This document shows positions 7,201 to 7,527 of a stretch of 7,527 nucleotides of DNA, one piece after another. This DNA is from a bacterium (GTDB lineage Bacteria > Omnitrophota > Gorgyraeia > Gygaellales > UBA12090). The notes under the pieces are model-generated. The model saw nothing but the letters and a program-made list of their open reading frames with translations, ran no database searches and was not told the origin of the DNA. Position numbers and translations under genes: made by a program. The stretch lies in assembly GCA_004299495.1 (NCBI GenBank), contig SCPY01000233.1:1-7527 (forward strand), in the 5' to 3' direction. How positions within the stretch are numbered: position 1 is the stretch's first letter; the number at the start of each line of letters is the position of its first letter.

Positions 7201-7527
7201 GGCTTCTTTTCCGTCAACAAATTCCCTGACACCGTGCCTTATATGTCTCCAACGGCTTGCGCCAGTTAAGTCCTCTTGATCATAAATCCACATTTCTCCG
7301 GGCCTATCTTTAACAAATACCGTTAAGTGTTTATAAAGCGGCCTTTCCGTGCCATCAGGGAAAACCATCTTGGCTTCTTTGGGCAATACTATTTCGTCAT
7401 AATATAATTTAGTAATATCGTATACCTGTCCCTCTGACAATTCTCCCATTCCCGGCTTAAGATACCAATAAGGAGCTTTATCTAACTGATAATGCATTCT
7501 TCCATCGAGATGCAGGCCAATCTCTTT
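1..7527 (-). CDS. Internal part of a giant membrane protein: glucan-synthase-like glycosyltransferase plus UDP-sugar pyrophosphorylase-like domain (partial at both ends)
   Basis: I translated every in-frame codon from 7527 to 1 and met no stop in 2,509 codons. The protein reads sensibly throughout, with soluble domains, clustered membrane helices and recognisable enzyme motifs, so this is one real gene and not chance openness. Neither the start nor the stop is in the window. Two modules can be named. Residues about 550-1370 resemble a membrane glycosyltransferase of the 1,3-beta-glucan synthase type. Residues about 2091-2509 resemble the UDPGP family, which makes UDP-sugars from UTP and sugar-1-phosphates. 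Membrane segments near 192-228, 499-548, 1087-1370 and 1530-1599 place it in a membrane, with both enzyme modules expected on the cytosolic side. Known GT48 and UDPGP proteins are usually separate, so the fusion is unusual. Composition falls sharply in GC between about 2041 and 3660. Internal Met codons exist, but without an upstream stop none can be argued to be a separate start. The coding call is very sure, the module names less so. Confidence 0.96.
1258..1890 (-). other. Helical region preceding the nucleotidyltransferase (residues 1880-2090), unrecognised
   Basis: After the linker comes a GC-richer, mainly helical region: WREEEDLISWVIEKALHEGR (1880-1899), then a part with aromatic strands (IPDYPPFYVWYQSASKFI), then LIAKFIKHEVYIAKGM (1991-2006) and a charged helix DRQRDREDILNELYPYLIR (2010-2028). 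UDPGP enzymes have a helical N-terminal part before the nucleotide-binding loop, so the end of this region (ISLAMDAVRRG) probably belongs to the next domain. The rest could be an N-terminal extension of it or a separate small domain. I see no complete catalytic motif. Confidence 0.45.
1909..1980 (-). other. Ser-Pro interdomain linker with repeated SSSP (residues 1850-1873)
   Basis: The protein reads ESSSPVFSGLS, then ANEKITKASSSSPISDG. The motif S-S-S-P occurs twice, about 20 residues apart, in an otherwise low-complexity stretch between two helical regions. This is the look of a flexible linker joining modules. It coincides with the recovery of GC content after the AT-rich island and with a repeated 10-base word in the DNA. 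Confidence 0.6.
1910..1976 (+). repeat. Three copies of the 10-base word GGAGAAGACG
   Basis: Exact copies lie at 1910-1919, 1957-1966 and 1967-1976; the last two are head to tail. On the coding strand the word reads CGTCTTCTCC. Because 10 is not a multiple of 3, the tandem pair is read in two frames and gives SSSP followed by VFSG, while the distant copy again gives SSSP. The repeat underlies the linker and could mark slippage or a recombination joint. Confidence 0.8.
1993..2730 (-). other. Helical soluble region (residues 1600-1845), unrecognised
   Basis: This region is predicted by eye to be mostly amphipathic helix, for example SEEKRLRAINLVVDLALRI (1654-1672), LDWFEQNLQALEESAVKLQ (1700-1718) and KEAVPKIIERASSIENLNE (1770-1788). 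It contains only a few Cys residues and no recognisable catalytic motif. It sits in the AT-rich island up to about residue 1829; from VTIEDVINSRKVTCALPVSL onward (1830-1849) composition returns toward that of the flanks, so a module border near there is likely. No function is proposed. Confidence 0.4.
2731..2844 (-). other. Long hydrophobic membrane segment, probably two helices (residues 562-equivalent region 1562-1599)
   Basis: Residues 1562-1599 are strongly hydrophobic (AQPIIFSISCLLIVPIIGIF, then LGIVAPLLISAIIGMVAK) with a Pro near the middle, long enough for two helices. The next residues are basic and charged (KTREILVRRAEEK), which suits a cytosolic start for the region that follows. 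Together with residues 1530-1545 it forms a second small membrane cluster separate from the glycosyltransferase bundle. Confidence 0.8.
2881..2940 (-). other. Hydrophobic segment with lipobox-like L-T-G-C (residues 1530-1549)
   Basis: Residues 1530-1545 form a hydrophobic helix that ends in L-T-G-C-L-G-G, with the Cys at residue 1546 (2890-2892). Lysines at 1521 and 1524 come just before it and a Gly/Thr/Ser stretch (GGTNSTGG) just after. This is the layout of a bacterial lipoprotein signal peptide: basic n-region, hydrophobic h-region, lipobox, small-residue tether. Here it lies about 1,540 residues inside an open frame with no nearby ATG, GTG or TTG that could serve as a start, so normal lipoprotein processing is doubtful. 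It may simply be a membrane helix. Confidence 0.6.
2941..3417 (-). other. Soluble region between membrane clusters (residues 1371-1529), unrecognised
   Basis: The first 40 residues are charged and rich in Pro, Thr and Lys (RKEDTARPIPSQGMP, TKEETKSEIERI), a typical flexible linker. A short helical part follows (EEVRAAVYYLRSISENKMAEYLEYL), then a segment with polar turns (TYVDNQGEEGIALSTYY, and PTERSISLSHDIGATSKFKR). I do not recognise a domain and see no known catalytic motif. The HDIG at 1489-1492 is not in the context of an HD phosphohydrolase. Confidence 0.4.
3418..4269 (-). other. C-terminal membrane bundle of the glycosyltransferase (residues 1087-1370)
   Basis: I count about eight or nine hydrophobic spans: near 1090-1108, 1109-1127, 1150-1166, 1206-1228, 1229-1246, 1253-1273, 1275-1294, 1305-1334 (long) and 1343-1370. 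Such a bundle straight after the catalytic domain is what processive membrane synthases use to pass the growing glucan through the membrane. The loop ending RYAIHSFEGLRKLYR (1188-1202), just before a membrane span, resembles the H-x-x-F-x-x-x-R-L-Y-x-R stretch near the end of callose synthases. Helix ends were judged by eye and may be off by several residues. The last three or so spans fall in the AT-rich part of the gene and may not belong to the same ancestral module. Confidence 0.8.
4321..5880 (-). other. Glycosyltransferase catalytic region, GT48 (1,3-beta-glucan synthase)-like, residues 550-1069
   Basis: This soluble region lies between two membrane clusters, as in fungal FKS and plant callose synthases, which polymerise glucose from UDP-glucose. 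From memory of that family, several blocks fall in the same order. LKRLAFFITDASTSVLP (669-685) recalls the RR-x-x-FF...MP block. KYGDGWKIYITDLIQNL (716-732) recalls DEWxNFLERL. KEWVVYYTWSPYRTLKTV (780-797) recalls the HW-x-x-RGQTLxRTVRG block. YLRFVYYYNYN (825-835) recalls KFTYVxxCQ. LDYFNALLP (910-918) recalls IDxNQDxYLEE. IIEDTTTGEEVLLKGYR (1001-1017) recalls SEDIFAGFN...RRG, with Glu1003-Asp1004 as the likely catalytic pair. MTSFNNRFDG (1037-1046) and the following LRFRK recall xxFExKVxxGN...LSRDxYRL. A membrane GT2 synthase of the cellulose-synthase type is the main alternative, since it shares the fold and the ED motif, but a clear QxxRW is absent. Glycosyltransferase is likely; GT48 membership needs a profile search. 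Confidence 0.6.
5884..6033 (-). other. Two transmembrane helices before the catalytic region (residues 499-548)
   Basis: Residues 499-523 (starting AYLGWWLASNIAMAVV) and 524-546 (ending LSILVFAVTMRMALR) are two hydrophobic spans separated by a short turn around SLGTMP. Basic residues lie on both outer sides (RQKKRFFR before, RMALR after), consistent with a hairpin that enters and leaves on the cytosolic face and leads into the large soluble catalytic region. Confidence 0.85.
6034..6843 (-). other. Helical, charged region between membrane segments (residues 229-498), unrecognised
   Basis: A mainly helical, charged region with one weakly hydrophobic patch at residues about 313-330 (EVIIRPILRLMAIIV) and another at 460-475 (RFHLIILPGLAWEIW). 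These may be membrane-surface helices. Eukaryotic 1,3-beta-glucan synthases also have a soluble N-terminal region and several helices before the catalytic part, so this may be the counterpart, but I see no specific motif that proves it. Confidence 0.4.
6844..6954 (-). other. Long hydrophobic membrane segment (residues 192-228)
   Basis: About 36 residues are almost wholly V, I, L, T, M, F and Y, starting at TLRPLVVVVG and ending at LYLLHYR with basic residues after it. The length allows one long helix or a tight two-helix hairpin. It anchors the protein ahead of the glycosyltransferase region. The following soluble part begins with arginines (RNIRTSR), which by the positive-inside tendency favours a cytosolic location. 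Confidence 0.85.
6958..7527 (-). other. N-terminal soluble region, unrecognised (residues 1-190)
   Basis: This stretch has no hydrophobic helix. It is rich in aromatic and charged residues, with alternating patterns that suggest beta strands, for example LTVFVKDRPGEMWIYDQEDL near residues 68-87. It ends in an acidic and aromatic segment (NLYLEPFERG) just before the first membrane helix. It could be the end of a domain that begins outside the window, or a regulatory domain in front of the glycosyltransferase. I do not recognise a family and assign no function. Confidence 0.5.

Noticed and set aside
6993..7232. A short minus-strand open frame in a different phase, and another at 5837-6019
   Set aside because: Both lie inside the continuous minus-strand coding frame but in another phase, and their translations show no domain logic.
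1..7527. Splitting the frame into two or more genes at internal Met codons
   Set aside because: There is no in-frame stop anywhere in the window, so no upstream gene could end here in this frame, and no intergenic spacing or terminator is visible.

Overview
The whole window is the inside of one very large protein-coding gene read on the minus strand. Reading plus-strand triplets from position 1 and reverse-complementing them gives 2,509 consecutive sense codons from 7527 down to 1. There is no stop codon, no intergenic gap, no RNA gene and no visible regulatory site. Both ends of the gene lie outside the window. Residue numbers below count from position 7527, so residue n spans 7527-3(n-1) down to 7527-3n+1.

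Layout from the N-terminal side (high coordinates) to the C-terminal side (low coordinates). Residues 1-190 are a soluble region I do not recognise. Residues 192-228 are a long hydrophobic segment. Residues 229-498 are a mostly helical soluble stretch. Residues 499-548 are two transmembrane helices. Residues 550-1069 are a cytosolic-type region that reads like a membrane glycosyltransferase; its motif order most resembles 1,3-beta-glucan (callose) synthase, GT48/FKS. Residues 1087-1370 are about eight or nine membrane helices. Residues 1371-1529 are an unrecognised soluble stretch. Residues 1530-1599 are more hydrophobic segments, including a lipobox-like L-T-G-C. Residues 1600-1845 are an unrecognised helical region. 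Residues 1850-1873 are a Ser-Pro linker, and 1880-2090 a further helical region. Residues 2091-2509 are a UDP-sugar/UDP-GlcNAc pyrophosphorylase-type (UDPGP) nucleotidyltransferase domain, cut by the window edge.

The suggested logic is that one polypeptide makes a nucleotide sugar (UDPGP module) and also carries the membrane enzyme that would polymerise or transfer that sugar (GT module). The link is inferred from domain order; the acceptor, product and exact sugar cannot be read from the sequence.

Organism: a bacterium of moderate GC with dense coding and a giant gene. Giant membrane and carbohydrate-related proteins of this kind are known from Omnitrophota and a few related lineages, so Omnitrophota is my best guess, but nothing in the window proves it. 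A stretch of about 1.6 kb (roughly 2041-3660) is clearly more AT-rich than its flanks while staying in frame, which suggests a module of different origin or under different constraint.
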